Source: Lysobacteraceae bacterium 2PB (lineage in GTDB: Bacteria > Pseudomonadota > Gammaproteobacteria > Xanthomonadales > Xanthomonadaceae). From it: DNA of 64,000 nt. The notes below the pieces were generated by a model. That model searched no databases. It saw only the letters and a program-made list of their open reading frames with translations, and had not been told where the DNA came from. Shown piece by piece: positions 1-9,838 of the stretch; the first letter of the stretch is position 1, and every line of letters begins with the position of its first letter. The DNA is taken from contig SCMT01000003.1 in NCBI GenBank assembly GCA_005502915.1, forward strand, positions 124,001 to 188,000, read 5' to 3'. The position numbers and the translations under genes are program-made.

Positions 1-345
1 AAAGCGGTGGGCAGCAGTGATGGGGCGTGGTTCGCGACGTCGGACGGGCGCGGGCGTGGTCAGTTGCGCTCGCCAGACGGCAATCTCTTGGGCATTGGCA
101 TGCAGGACATATTCGTTCCTGCTGTCTACCTCTACGACAACTACCCCGGTGGTGTCGGCCAGAGCGAGCCCTTGTGGCAACGTCAAGCAGATCTGATCTC
201 ACGTGCCATGGCACTCGTAGATCACTGCGACTGCAAAGTGGGCTGTCCGGCCTGCGTGGGACCCGTTCTTGATGTGCATGAAGACGCATCGGCGTCGCCG
301 AGGGCACTGGCAATGCGAGTGCTGTCGGCGTTGGACGCACTGTGA
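1..345 (+). CDS. mrfA: MrfA-like DEAD/DEAH helicase, C-terminal fragment (5' end outside window)
   Basis: The reading frame is open from the first base, so this is the 3' end of a longer gene; about 114 residues are visible. A cysteine cluster (CDC followed by GCPAC) near the end matches the C-terminal DUF1998/zinc-binding region of MrfA/YprA helicases, which act in excision repair of mitomycin-type damage in Bacillus. The next gene starts inside this stop codon (GTGA overlap) and encodes the MrfB-type exonuclease, which is the usual partner. The family assignment rests on the Cys cluster plus the neighbour; the helicase motor itself lies to the left of the window. Confidence 0.75.
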   Translation, partial: KAVGSSDGAWFATSDGRGRGQLRSPDGNLLGIGMQDIFVPAVYLYDNYPGGVGQSEPLWQRQADLISRAMALVDHCDCKVGCPACVGPVLDVHEDASASPRALAMRVLSALDAL

Positions 346-1256
346 GTCTGACACTATCAAAGCTTCAGCAACTGAAGCGACAAGCCGGGGGCTCTTCGCC
401 GATCAATCCGCAGTCGGACGTAAAAGGATCGGAAGCCACAGTCGACCAACTGCGAAGTTTGTTGCGCGTCCGCAAGTCGCCCATGCGCCATGTGCGATCC
501 GAAGACAGGGGGCTGCCGGGCAGAGAGATCCTGCCGGGCCTGTTTCTTTGTGAGGAACGCATTCATGAAGACGCGATACCGCAGCACATCAACGGCAGTT
601 TCGATCGAAAGGGCCTATTGTCGGCATCCGCCGTGCTCTTCTTCGATACCGAAACGACTGGTCTGTCAGGCGGGTCAGGGACGCGGGCCTTCATGATCGG
701 TACTGCGGATTGGCACGAGCAATCGCTCCGCATCCGCCAGTTGACCATGGCGAGTCTCGCTGCTGAGTCTGCGATGCTCGATGTGTTCCGGACGTGGCTG
801 ACCGACGCGACCATCCTCGTCAGCTACAATGGGAAGTGCTATGACGCCCCGTTGCTGGCGACCCGCTATCGCCTCGCGCGTCAGGACAATCCGCTAGCGC
901 GACTGCAGCACGTCGACCTTCTCTACCCTTCCCGTCGTCGTTGGCGCGGCGTCTATGAGAATTGCCGACTCGCAACGATTGAACGAAAGGTCCTAGGCAT
1001 CGTTCGTGAAGATGACCTGCCTGGAGCGGAAGCCCCGGCCGCCTGGCTTTCCTATCTTCGCGGAGAGAGCGCAAGTAATCTGCGCCGCGTCCTTGCGCAC
1101 AATCGCCAGGATGTCGTCTCGATGGTGGGGCTGTTCCGGCTCCTGAGCAATCTATCGAATGAGGAAGTCCTTCTGTATCAGGATCATTCTCATGTCCTTT
1201 CGTCAGGGGGGCAAATGGAGTCACTGTTTCGACAGCCATGCTGTGTATGCGAATGA
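342..1256 (+). CDS. mrfB: MrfB/YprB-type DEDDh exonuclease
   Basis: 304 aa, GTG start overlapping the mrfA stop. It has a ribonuclease H-like fold with DEDDh exonuclease motifs: Exo I as DTETTGLSGG (about residue 100), Exo II around NGKCYDAPLL, and Exo III as HNRQDVVS (about residue 265). In Bacillus, MrfB is a metal-dependent exonuclease that works with helicase MrfA to repair DNA damaged by mitomycin C. The translational coupling seen here supports the same two-protein system. Position and motifs are clear; activity is inferred from the family. It ends 43 bp from the convergent SRAP gene. Confidence 0.8.
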   Translation: MSLTLSKLQQLKRQAGGSSPINPQSDVKGSEATVDQLRSLLRVRKSPMRHVRSEDRGLPGREILPGLFLCEERIHEDAIPQHINGSFDRKGLLSASAVLFFDTETTGLSGGSGTRAFMIGTADWHEQSLRIRQLTMASLAAESAMLDVFRTWLTDATILVSYNGKCYDAPLLATRYRLARQDNPLARLQHVDLLYPSRRRWRGVYENCRLATIERKVLGIVREDDLPGAEAPAAWLSYLRGESASNLRRVLAHNRQDVVSMVGLFRLLSNLSNEEVLLYQDHSHVLSSGGQMESLFRQPCCVCE

Positions 1257-1299
1257 GGCTGTATTCGCTCTCCGACCCAGACACGCGACTTTCGGGATT

Positions 1300-2256
1300 T
1301 CAGGCTGCCAGCCGATGTTCGTAAAATGGCTTCTGTCGGTCATCGAGGATTGCGTATAGCGCAGCGAGGTTGCCCTGGTCCGGGCTAAGCCAAGCGTCGA
1401 GAGCGTCCTCCTTGATCGGGATGATGCAGCGATCGTGTCCGGCCGCCAAGACTTCTTGCGGCGGTTCATCCGTGATCGCGGCGAATGACCACAACGACTC
1501 GCCATCACCTTGCCAATGCGAGTAAAGGCAGGCAATGAGCATCTCCTGCCGTGGCTGTGGCTTGAACTCCAGAATCACGTTCTGCTCGGCCTCACCTTCG
1601 CTGAGTTCACGACCTTCGACCTTGTGCCGGCTCACGTTCTCGTAGAACGCGTTGCAGACGATGACGCCGTGGGTGCGGCCGAACTGGCCTTTCCAGAAGC
1701 CTTCGAGGTTGTCACGCCGGGCGTTGTAGGTGCCGGGATACTTCGTATCGTAGAACGCAGGTTTTCCTGCTGGTCGGCACTGGTAGCGCATGGGCTTGAT
1801 CACGCGCCTGCCCTCCTCCATCACCATCACGGGAGCGTACACACCGGGGAATATCCGCCGATCACGGTCCTCCGGCGTGTTCCTTCGTAGGTCGGCGAGC
1901 TTGCCCTTGGCCCAGTCGATCTTGTTCGTCGCGATGCGCTGGTCGTCCAAGGCTTTCTTCGTGGGCTTTGACTGCAATGCGCGTTCGGCGTCGACGAGTC
2001 GCCTGCGTTGACGGAACAGTAGCTGTTCCAACTCAGTTGCTTGCTGCATGTTCCATGCTTCGATGCTTCTTGTGATCTCGTTGGCCTCGGGCGTGCCTGC
2101 GCGCAGGAAGGCATCGTCCATCGCCTTGGCCGTCTTGATCTTCGCGCCATTCTCGCGACTGGCGTACAACTCCACGAAATCTCGGATGCTGATCTCCGCG
2201 CCGAAGCGGCGGACGTAGTCCTGGTAGGCCTGCCAAACCTGAGCCGAGTAACACAC
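1300..2256 (-). CDS. SOS response-associated peptidase (SRAP/YedK-HMCES family)
   Basis: 318 aa from a GTG start. This start is chosen because it puts Cys at residue 2 (Met-Cys-Tyr-Ser), the catalytic residue that SRAP proteins expose after Met removal and use to crosslink abasic sites in single-stranded DNA. An AGGAG sits 8 nt upstream. Other family features are the NARRDN segment (the N-x-R DNA-binding motif), a Tyr-Glu pair in AFYENV, and the HDRCIIPI segment containing the conserved His. It is longer than E. coli YedK (222 aa), with a helical insert in the first 100 residues. It is divergent from imuA across a LexA box, so SOS control is likely. Confidence 0.85.
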   Translation of the reverse strand: MCYSAQVWQAYQDYVRRFGAEISIRDFVELYASRENGAKIKTAKAMDDAFLRAGTPEANEITRSIEAWNMQQATELEQLLFRQRRRLVDAERALQSKPTKKALDDQRIATNKIDWAKGKLADLRRNTPEDRDRRIFPGVYAPVMVMEEGRRVIKPMRYQCRPAGKPAFYDTKYPGTYNARRDNLEGFWKGQFGRTHGVIVCNAFYENVSRHKVEGRELSEGEAEQNVILEFKPQPRQEMLIACLYSHWQGDGESLWSFAAITDEPPQEVLAAGHDRCIIPIKEDALDAWLSPDQGNLAALYAILDDRQKPFYEHRLAA

Positions 2257-2343
2257 AGCAGCAACTCCTGTTACTTCGCTTGCGACCGAATCTGCACCTG
2301 CTACGGCAGGTTGTCCAGCCAAGTCCGCGCCGGGATTGGCGTT

Positions 2344-2359
2344 TTAGTAATTCTACTAA
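2344..2359. promoter_or_regulatory. LexA (SOS) box, xanthomonad type
   Basis: The sequence TTAGTAATTCTACTAA is a 16-bp near-palindrome that fits TTAG-N6-TACTA, the LexA site described for Xylella and Xanthomonas. It lies between the divergent SRAP gene (start 2256) and imuA (start 2475), in a short AT-rich patch, so it can serve both. LexA itself is not in the window. Confidence 0.85.
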
Positions 2360-2474
2360 ATCAGCGTAGCATGTGCTGTCTCAGGACGTGATACAGCCTG
2401 CCCCGAGACTCCGGACCCATGCCTTCCTGTTCAGCTTCCAGAATCCATTTCCACGCTCAGGGAGGAGCGGTTTG

Positions 2475-3095
2475 ATGGGCGCGGTGGTCGCCCTTGACGG
2501 CCTATTGGCGACCCGCCGGGTCTGGCGCGGCCAGGCCACAGGTATGCCCGCGTCGGCTCCGGAGCCCACTGGCCATGCTGCGCTGGACGACGCGCTCCCC
2601 ACCGGGGGATGGCCCGAGCACGCCCTCAGCGAGGTCCTGCTGCCTGCCGATGGCGTGGGCGAGCTGGCAATGGTCTGGCCGACATTGGCCCGGCTCACCC
2701 GCGCTGGTCAGCGGGTGGTCCTGGTCGCGCCTCCGTACCGCCCGCATGCGCCCGCCTGGTACTCCGCAGGGCTGGATCTGCGGCAGGTGCAGGTGATCGA
2801 AGCGACAGCCAGGGACGCGCTGTGGGCAACTGAGCAGTGCCTGCGCTCGGCAGCCGCCAAGGCGGTGCTGTGCTGGCCCCAGAAGGCCGACGACCGTGCC
2901 CTGCGCCGACTGGCCACCGCAGCGGCGGACGGCCAGTGCCTGGCGATTGCGTTCCGTTCCCTGCGCGAGGCCGCGAACCCCTCCCCTGCGGCCCTGCGTC
3001 TCGCGATCGAACCGACGGAACGTGCCGTGCGCGTGCTGAAGTGCCGCGGCGGTACGCCGCCTACCAAACCGGTCGCCATGACCGGCACCCACTAA
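2475..3095 (+). CDS. imuA: ImuA, translesion-synthesis accessory protein (RecA/SulA-like)
   Basis: 206 aa. The ATG at 2475 is chosen because a GGAGG precedes it and the N-terminus (MGAVVALDGLLATRRVWRG) is typical of proteobacterial ImuA. ImuA is a RecA-fold relative that recruits ImuB and DnaE2 for damage-induced mutagenesis. It is the first gene of the imuA-imuB-dnaE2 operon, 116 bp downstream of the LexA box and 11 bp before imuB. An in-frame extension upstream to 2373 exists but has no ribosome site and no family similarity. Confidence 0.85.
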   Translation: MGAVVALDGLLATRRVWRGQATGMPASAPEPTGHAALDDALPTGGWPEHALSEVLLPADGVGELAMVWPTLARLTRAGQRVVLVAPPYRPHAPAWYSAGLDLRQVQVIEATARDALWATEQCLRSAAAKAVLCWPQKADDRALRRLATAAADGQCLAIAFRSLREAANPSPAALRLAIEPTERAVRVLKCRGGTPPTKPVAMTGTH

Positions 3096-3106
3096 GGTGT
3101 CTGCGC

Positions 3107-4513
3107 ATGCGCTGGGCTTGCCTGCTGCTGCCGCACCTGGCGATGGACGCCGTCCTCCGTGCGGATCCCGAGCCCGAACGGCCGCTTGCGCTGATCGCGG
3201 GCCCAGCGCAGCGGCGAGAGCTGCACGCCGTCAGTCCTGCCGCGGCGGCCCTCGGTCTGCGTCGCGGCATGCTGGTATCGGCCGCGCAGGCCCTCACCAG
3301 TACCTTTGTCGCGCAGGAGTACGACCCGAAAGCCGAAGCGCAGGCCCGCGCTTTGCTCGCGACCTGGGCCTACAGCTTCAGTTCGCAGGTCAGCCTCGAT
3401 TTCGCACATGCGTTGGTGCTGGAGATCGGCGCCAGCCGCGCCTTGTTCGGCGACTGGCCGATGCTTTCGCGGCGCTTGCGTTCCGAACTGGCTGACCTGG
3501 GTTTCCGGCACCGGCTCGTCGCCGCACCGAACCCCTACGCCGCTCGCGTACTGGCCAACGTGCATGACGAGATCGGTATCGATGCCCTCCAGCTCGACCA
3601 GGCGCTAGGCCAATTGCCGATTGAGCGCAGTGGGTTGCCGGTCGAGATCGCGACTGCGTTCTCACGCATGGGCATGCGCCGGCTGCGGCAGGTGTTCGAA
3701 CTGCCGCGCGAGACGGTGGCGCGCCGTTTCCCGAGGACGGTGCTTGCCCACCTCGACCAGATTCGCGGCCGCGTCGAGCCGCCTTTGCGCTACTTCGAAC
3801 CTCCGGACCGTTTCGAGGCCTTGATCGAGTTCGAGCACGAGGTCGAGACCAGCCAAGGGCTGCTGTTCCCATTGCGCCGGCTGACTTCTGACCTGTCGGC
3901 CTTTCTCTCCAGCCGCGACGGTGGCGTACAGAGGTTCTCGCTCCAGTTCGCGCACGAGTTCCACCCGGCCACGGTGATCGCCATCGGCCTGCTCTCGGCC
4001 GAGCGCGACGCCGCTGTACTGTTCGACATCGCCCGCAGCCGGCTGGAGCAGATAAGGTTGCCCGCCGCGACGCGAGCGCTGCGTCTGGTTGCGGAGGAAC
4101 TGCCGGCCTTCGTGCCAGTGTCCCGTGACCTCTTCGATACACGGCCGCAGCAGGCCGTGCCGTGGGAGCAACTGCGCGAGCGCCTGCGCGCACGGCTTGG
4201 CGACGAGGCGGTTCACGGCATCGGCCTGCAGGCGGACCATCGCCCCGAACGCGCGACCGGCGAAACGATGCCGCGCGAGCTGCCGCTGCGCCTGCCGCAC
4301 CGGCCGGGCTGGCTGCTCGACAGGCCGATTCCGCTGCGCGAGACGCGCTTCGAAATCCTCGCCGGCCCTGAGCGCATCGAGTCTGGCTGGTGGGACGGCG
4401 ACGATGCGCGCCGCGACTATTACGTCATCCGAACGGCGCAGGGCCAGCGCGCCTGGGTGTTCTGCGCGCCGGGCGAGCGCGGCCCGTACCTGCTGCACGG
4501 CTGGTTCGCATGA
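3107..4513 (+). CDS. imuB: ImuB, inactive Y-family polymerase homologue
   Basis: 468 aa from ATG 3107 ([14 protein letters not shown]). ImuB resembles DinB but lacks the full set of catalytic carboxylates. It bridges the beta clamp, ImuA and DnaE2. Here the first Y-family motif reads [11 protein letters not shown] rather than the canonical two-Asp version, consistent with a non-catalytic role. The palm-like region (about 1-200), helix-hairpin-helix/thumb (about 170-240) and little-finger region follow in the usual order. The stop overlaps the dnaE2 start (ATGA), so translation is coupled. Confidence 0.85.
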   Translation: MRWACLLLPHLAMDAVLRADPEPERPLALIAGPAQRRELHAVSPAAAALGLRRGMLVSAAQALTSTFVAQEYDPKAEAQARALLATWAYSFSSQVSLDFAHALVLEIGASRALFGDWPMLSRRLRSELADLGFRHRLVAAPNPYAARVLANVHDEIGIDALQLDQALGQLPIERSGLPVEIATAFSRMGMRRLRQVFELPRETVARRFPRTVLAHLDQIRGRVEPPLRYFEPPDRFEALIEFEHEVETSQGLLFPLRRLTSDLSAFLSSRDGGVQRFSLQFAHEFHPATVIAIGLLSAERDAAVLFDIARSRLEQIRLPAATRALRLVAEELPAFVPVSRDLFDTRPQQAVPWEQLRERLRARLGDEAVHGIGLQADHRPERATGETMPRELPLRLPHRPGWLLDRPIPLRETRFEILAGPERIESGWWDGDDARRDYYVIRTAQGQRAWVFCAPGERGPYLLHGWFA

Positions 4514-7500
4514 ACGACGACGCGCCGCCCGAGTACGCCGAACTGCACTGCCTGTCGGCGTTCTCGTTCCAGCGCGGGGCCTCGACGGCGAAGGAGCTGT
4601 TCGAACGCGCCAAGCGATGCGGCTACCGCGCGCTCGCGATCACCGACGAATGCTCGATGGCCGGCATCGTCCGCGCCTACGAAGCCGCCAAGGAGTTCGA
4701 CCTGCAGCTGATCGTAGGAAGCGAGCTGCAGATCGAGGACGGCCCGAAACTGGTGCTGCTCGCCGCAGATCTCGAAGGCTACGTCGCGCTGTGCCAGTTG
4801 ATCACAGTCGCGCGGCGACGCGCCGAGAAGGGCCAATACCGGTCGCTGCGCTCGGACTTCGTTGCGCCGCCGGACGGGCTGCTCGCGCTCCTGGTGCCGC
4901 CGCCGCAGCCGTTGGATGCCGACGCCCAATGGTTGCGCGAGCGCTTCGACCAGCGCCTGTGGGTGGCCGTCGAACTGCACCGCGACGCCGATGACGCCCA
5001 GCGCCTCGCCCAGCTGCGCGCATTCGCGGCGCGCCATGCGTTGCCGCTGGTCGCGACTGGCGACGTTCACATGCACGTTCGGAGGCGACGTGCACTGCAG
5101 GACGCACTGACCGCAATCCGTCACCACGTCACCGTCGCCGAAGCTGGCTGGCGACTGTTTCCCAACGGCGAGCGGCACCTGCGCACGCGCGAAGCGCTGG
5201 CGGCGATCTATCCAGCCGACCTGCTGGACGAAACCCTGCGCATCGCCGAGCGTTGCCGCTTCACTCTCGACCAGTTGCGCTATACCTACCCTCGCGAGCT
5301 GGTGCCTGATGGGCAGACGCCGACGACCTGGTTGCGGGCATTGACGGAAGAAGGCGCCCGGTGGCGTTGGCCGGCCGGTATGCCAGCGCGGGCGCGCGAA
5401 CTGATCGAGCACGAACTCGCGCTGATTGCCGAGCTGCAGTACGAGTCGTACTTTCTCACTGTCCACGACATCGTCCGCTTCGCGCGCAGCCGCGGCATCC
5501 TCTGCCAGGGGCGCGGCTCGGCCGCCAACTCGGCGGTGTGTTTCGCGCTGGGCGTGACCGAACTCGATCCCGGCCGCATGAACCTGCTGTTCGAGCGCTT
5601 TATCTCGCGAGAACGCAACGAACCGCCCGACATAGACATCGACTTCGAGCACGAGCGGCGCGAGGAAGTCATCCAGTACATCTTCGACCGCTACGGCCGC
5701 GACCGCGCCGCCATGACCGCCGTCGCCAACAGCTACCGCGGCCGCGGCGCCGTGCGCGACGTCGCCAAGGCGCTCGGGCTGCCGCCAGACCAGGTCAACC
5801 GGCTGGCCGAAACGATGGACCGCTGGGGCGGCCATGCGCCCGTGCCGCAATACCTGCGCGAGCACGGCTTCGACCCGGACACGCCGATCATGCGGCGCAT
5901 CGTGGCGCTGACCGCCGAACTGATGGACTTCCCGCGCCACCTGTCCCAGCACCCCGGCGGCATGGTGATCTCCGAGTACCCGCTTCACACGCTAGTGCCG
6001 ACCGAGAACGCGGCCATGGAAGGGCGCACCGTGCTGCAGTGGGACAAGGACGACCTTGATGCGCTCGGGTTGATGAAGGTCGACTGCCTCGCGCTGGGCA
6101 TGCTCACGGCCGTGCGCAAGACCCTGGACCTGCTGCGCGCGAGCGGCCGCCGCGACCTGTCCATGGCCACGATCCCGGCCGAGGATGCCGCGACCTACAC
6201 CATGATCGGCCGCGCCGACACCGTGGGCGTGTTCCAGATCGAGTCGCGGGCGCAGATGGCGATGCTGCCGCGGCTGAAGCCGACATGCTTCTACGACCTC
6301 GTCATCGAAGTCGCGATCGTGCGGCCTGGTCCCATTCAGGGTGACATGGTGCACCCTTACCTGCGCAGACGGCGCGGCGAGGAAGCCATCGACTACCCGC
6401 CGCGCCTGAAGCACGTCTTCGAGCGCACGCTCGGCGTGCCCCTGTTCCAGGAGCAGGTCATGCAGGTCGCCGTCGACGCTGCCGGCTTCACGCCCGGCGA
6501 GGCCGACCAGCTGCGACGCTCAATGGCGGCATGGAAGCGCCGCGGCGGCCTGGAACCGCACCGCGAGAAGCTGCTGGCCGGCATGCTCACCCGGGGCTAC
6601 AGCCGCGAATACGCCGAGCAGACCTTCGAACGCATCAAGGGCTTCGGCAGCTACGGTTTCCCCGAAAGTCACGCGGCCAGCTTCGCATTGGTCACCTACG
6701 CCAGCTGCTGGCTGAAATGCCACGAGCCCGAAGCCTTCGCCGTCAGCCTCATCAACAGTCAGCCGATGGGCTTCTACACGGCCGACCAGATCCTGCAGGA
6801 CGCACGCCGCAAGGGCATCCGAGTGCTGCCCGTGGACGTGCGCTACAGCGACTGGGACTGCACGCTGGAGTTCGCTGGCGGCGACACCCGTGGCAAGCCG
6901 TCGATCCGGCTCGGGTTGCGGTTGGTCAACGGGTTCTCGCAGCCGGTCGCAGAGCGCATCGCGGACGCACGCGCATCGCTCGCCTTCGTCGACGTTGTCG
7001 ACCTCTGCCGTCGCGCTAGCGTCGACCGCCGCCATCAGGCGCTGCTTGCTGAGTCCGGCGCGCTCAAAGGCCTCAGCGGCCACCGCCATCGCGCCCGCTG
7101 GGCCGTAGCCGGCGTCGAAGCCCCGCTGCCGCTTTTCGAGGGCGTGGCGCAGACCGCCGAGCCCGACCTTGCCATCCCGCTGCCCAGCGTCGGCGAGGAC
7201 ATGGCCGCCGACTACGCGTCCATCGGCCTCACCCTGGGCAGGCACCCGCTGAGCCTCATCCGCAAACAGCTCACCGCACGGCGCTGCCTGTCTTCGGCCG
7301 ATCTCGCCAAGGCGCCCCACGGCAAGCACGTGCGATTCGCCGGACTCGTCCGAATGCGCCAGCGGCCGGAGACCGCCAGCGGCGTCACCTTCGTGACTCT
7401 CGAAGACGAGCACGGAATGGTCAACGCCGTGGTGTGGCAGCGCACGGCCGACGAACAGCGACGGGAACTGCTCGATTCGAGCCTGATGGCGATCGATGGA

Positions 7501-7605
7501 CGGTGGGAGTGCGTCGATGGCGTCCGGCACCTGATCGTGCAGCGGATGCAGGACTTCGGCGCGCTGATGACATCGCTGCGGCTGGTTAGCAGGGATTTCC
7601 ACTGA
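4510..7605 (+). CDS. dnaE2: Error-prone DNA polymerase III alpha subunit DnaE2
   Basis: 1,031 aa from the ATG that overlaps the imuB stop; the length is normal for DnaE2. An N-terminal PHP domain ([16 protein letters not shown] onward, residues 10-280) is followed by the C-family palm with the catalytic motif PDIDIDF (about residue 375), the fingers region ([20 protein letters not shown] onward, ending in the [11 protein letters not shown] motif), and an OB-fold near the C-terminus ([18 protein letters not shown]). It carries out mutagenic lesion bypass with ImuA/ImuB. As third gene of the operon it falls under the LexA box at 2344. Confidence 0.92.
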   Translation: MNDDAPPEYAELHCLSAFSFQRGASTAKELFERAKRCGYRALAITDECSMAGIVRAYEAAKEFDLQLIVGSELQIEDGPKLVLLAADLEGYVALCQLITVARRRAEKGQYRSLRSDFVAPPDGLLALLVPPPQPLDADAQWLRERFDQRLWVAVELHRDADDAQRLAQLRAFAARHALPLVATGDVHMHVRRRRALQDALTAIRHHVTVAEAGWRLFPNGERHLRTREALAAIYPADLLDETLRIAERCRFTLDQLRYTYPRELVPDGQTPTTWLRALTEEGARWRWPAGMPARARELIEHELALIAELQYESYFLTVHDIVRFARSRGILCQGRGSAANSAVCFALGVTELDPGRMNLLFERFISRERNEPPDIDIDFEHERREEVIQYIFDRYGRDRAAMTAVANSYRGRGAVRDVAKALGLPPDQVNRLAETMDRWGGHAPVPQYLREHGFDPDTPIMRRIVALTAELMDFPRHLSQHPGGMVISEYPLHTLVPTENAAMEGRTVLQWDKDDLDALGLMKVDCLALGMLTAVRKTLDLLRASGRRDLSMATIPAEDAATYTMIGRADTVGVFQIESRAQMAMLPRLKPTCFYDLVIEVAIVRPGPIQGDMVHPYLRRRRGEEAIDYPPRLKHVFERTLGVPLFQEQVMQVAVDAAGFTPGEADQLRRSMAAWKRRGGLEPHREKLLAGMLTRGYSREYAEQTFERIKGFGSYGFPESHAASFALVTYASCWLKCHEPEAFAVSLINSQPMGFYTADQILQDARRKGIRVLPVDVRYSDWDCTLEFAGGDTRGKPSIRLGLRLVNGFSQPVAERIADARASLAFVDVVDLCRRASVDRRHQALLAESGALKGLSGHRHRARWAVAGVEAPLPLFEGVAQTAEPDLAIPLPSVGEDMAADYASIGLTLGRHPLSLIRKQLTARRCLSSADLAKAPHGKHVRFAGLVRMRQRPETASGVTFVTLEDEHGMVNAVVWQRTADEQRRELLDSSLMAIDGRWECVDGVRHLIVQRMQDFGALMTSLRLVSRDFH

Positions 7606-7631
7606 CCCGGCTTATGGGCGCCGAATGCCTG

Positions 7632-7856
7632 TCAGCTGCACTCCGCATCCCGCATAACTTCCCAAACACTCACGCCAAGGCCCCGGCAGATCCGCTGCAG
7701 AGTGTCCAACTGCATGTTCTTCTCGCCGCGCTCGATAGCGCTGTAGTACGTCCGGTGCATGGCGATTTGATCGGCAAATGCCTCTTGGCTATGCCCCGTG
7801 GCTTCGCGTCGAACCCGAAGGGCCTTACCAATACGTTGAGCTAGGGTCGCGGTCAT
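7632..7856 (-). CDS. Small XRE-family transcriptional regulator
   Basis: 74 aa, essentially one helix-turn-helix Cro/C1 domain. The residues around QEAFADQIAMHRTYYSAIE form the HTH, followed by the typical helix QLDTLQRICRGLGVSVWEV. No effector domain. It is convergent with dnaE2 (26 bp apart) and marks the left edge of the lower-GC island. The target is unknown; the divergent lipoprotein gene beginning 85 bp away is one candidate. Confidence 0.85.
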   Translation of the reverse strand: MTATLAQRIGKALRVRREATGHSQEAFADQIAMHRTYYSAIERGEKNMQLDTLQRICRGLGVSVWEVMRDAECS

Positions 7857-7941
7857 CCCGCCACCCTAGTCAGCTGCCTCTTTAAGCTCTACAGACTTAA
7901 CGATAGACTACTTATAACTTCCATTGCAACTACCACCCCCC

Positions 7942-8745
7942 ATGGATAGGAACCAGACAACCGGACAAGCCACCAGCCTGCGATTCACCATTGCAGTCGC
8001 CATTAGTACCGTCCTACTGGCAGCTTGTAACGGGCCGATGGACCAAGAGCTGGACACAAGCTCCACCCAGTCCGTCTATCGCGCGTCGCTGGATCCGATT
8101 GTGGCGAAAATGACGCCGCACGAACGGGACGCATTCAACTGGGCGGTGCAAGGTATTCCCGACGTAGCGTCGCTCCATGCAAGGTATCCAAACGCAAGTC
8201 CACGAGAGATGATCAGAGCACGTGTATCAGAGGTCGAATCGACATATCCGCGCCTTGTGTCCGAGCTCGAATCTCTGGCACAGGCGTCGGCTCCGATCAG
8301 CAACGACCTTGAGAAAGTTGTTGCCACAAAGGCGCAGTTCTTGATCAAAAAGAATTTTTTCGGATTGCAACCCACGATAACAGCCGTCGTCTTTAACGGT
8401 TCCTCGAAGCCGATCAGTCGGATGCAATGGCGCGCATCACTCTTCTTGGACGACGCCAAGACTCCTGTCGCCACCACTGTCGTAGGTCATGATTTCAGAA
8501 ACAATGGCGGTTTCCAGCCGAAGCAAACCTTCGTATCGACATTCACAGTGGGACTGATCCGTGGTGACGAAGCGTGGACAACGCTTGAGATCCGCAATGC
8601 CAAGCAGCGTCGCGTCACGCTGGAACCGATCGTGGACAGCATTCGTGATTTCGGCGACCGGCTATATCTTGCCGAAGATCCGACTGATGACATAAGGAAA
8701 TTGCGGGAATTGCGCGCAGTTGCCGAGAAATACAGCGACATCTGA
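7942..8745 (+). CDS. Hypothetical lipoprotein
   Basis: 267 aa from ATG 7942; a TTG 18 bp upstream is in frame but less likely. The N-terminus has charged residues, a hydrophobic stretch and a lipobox (LLAAC) at about residues 24-28, so it should be a lipoprotein exported by Sec. The mature part starts with a polar segment rich in charged helices (residues 40-130), then a beta-rich region with an FNGSSKPISRMQWRASL segment like extracellular Ig/transthyretin-type domains. I do not recognise a named family. Codon use and GC are lower than in the repair genes to the left. Confidence 0.65.
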   Translation: MDRNQTTGQATSLRFTIAVAISTVLLAACNGPMDQELDTSSTQSVYRASLDPIVAKMTPHERDAFNWAVQGIPDVASLHARYPNASPREMIRARVSEVESTYPRLVSELESLAQASAPISNDLEKVVATKAQFLIKKNFFGLQPTITAVVFNGSSKPISRMQWRASLFLDDAKTPVATTVVGHDFRNNGGFQPKQTFVSTFTVGLIRGDEAWTTLEIRNAKQRRVTLEPIVDSIRDFGDRLYLAEDPTDDIRKLRELRAVAEKYSDI

Positions 8746-8862
8746 TCATGAGAAAACGCCAGCTAGGACCGGCATCACCATCACGTACTAAGAAACCGTA
8801 TTAGCAGCAACTGTGCAATCCAAGGCACGCCCGGCCGCGATACCCTTACAGTTCCCTGCATA

Positions 8863-9636
8863 ATGAACGATACTCAAACAGCCTCTGCTATCGCAGCACG
8901 CCTGGATGCGCCAGTCATCAGCGACATTTGCCATCTAGGTGGGCGCGGCGCGCTGTATCTTATGGCGCTCGTACAGGCTCACCAATCGCGGCAACTAGTC
9001 GCGCCAACGCTTGAAGCAACCGCATCACTACTATCCGTACTCGACGCATTAGGGGTAATTCGAGCCGAACATCGTTCGACGCCGGTTAGTAACACTACAT
9101 TTCCAGACAAGCTGCCATGGTCATACACATGGCCGCATGTTCCATTCGATGACTTAGAAGCCCGTCTACAGAATCATCTCTCTGGAGTCGCTCGAAACAC
9201 AATTTACGCCGACACTTGGCTGCGCATTTGGCAAGAACTTATTCCGGCGGAGGTGACTGCTTACCTTCAGTATCAACTTCGCCTGCATCAATTCAGTGAA
9301 TCCTATTTGTCTGAACTGATGCCTATGCTGCTGCCAAATGAATCGCGTTATAGCTTAGGGAACTGGCGCTATGCATGCTGGGTTTCAGTCAGAAGCATGG
9401 CATCAGTCGCACTTCAGCATCCAGGTAACGCGGAACTTCTCAAATTCACATTGAGGAGTGAGCTGTCGCGGAGGCTGCAGATCGCATTGGATTCACCTGG
9501 GGAGAAGTTCTGCTTTTCGCCATCATACTCAATGCCGATATCCGCATTGTCCAGTGTATTCTCTAGAGTCGCTACAAGTCTGGGCGACAATTTTTGGAAG
9601 TCGCCACCATCCTACGATGTTCTCCAAAGCAGCTAA
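8863..9636 (+). CDS. Hypothetical protein, island gene
   Basis: 257 aa, no recognised domain. It looks globular and mostly helical, without signal peptide or membrane segments; tryptophan-rich stretches occur around residues 85-125 (LPWSYTWPHVPFDD, WLRIWQEL). GC content is clearly below that of the flanking chromosome, pointing to acquired DNA. No clear ribosome site precedes the ATG. It lies just outside the transposition genes, convergent with tniQ, and could be cargo. The 200 bp to tniQ show no gene. Confidence 0.5.
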   Translation: MNDTQTASAIAARLDAPVISDICHLGGRGALYLMALVQAHQSRQLVAPTLEATASLLSVLDALGVIRAEHRSTPVSNTTFPDKLPWSYTWPHVPFDDLEARLQNHLSGVARNTIYADTWLRIWQELIPAEVTAYLQYQLRLHQFSESYLSELMPMLLPNESRYSLGNWRYACWVSVRSMASVALQHPGNAELLKFTLRSELSRRLQIALDSPGEKFCFSPSYSMPISALSSVFSRVATSLGDNFWKSPPSYDVLQSS

Positions 9637-9838
9637 CAAGGTGCACGGTTGCGACGAACTGACTGGTCCGTGTGGACGCAGGTTACCGGCCAACTGGTCA
9701 GACTGCAGTCGAAATCGCAGCCTAGTCGCGCCCGTTATGGGGCCGAAGAGTGGTTTCATCATAGACAGTGACTTCCTGGTCGATGGCGTAGTTAACTAGT
9801 TCGTACTTTCGGGGCCGACTTGTGCCGGGGAGCTACAG

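Noticed and set aside
2257-2322. 22-residue N-terminal extension of the SRAP protein
   Set aside because: SRAP chemistry needs Cys at position 2; the GTG at 2256 supplies it and has the ribosome site.
2837-3106. 90-codon N-terminal extension of imuB
   Set aside because: It overlaps imuA in another frame and has no ImuB similarity; the ATG at 3107 gives the normal ImuB N-terminus.
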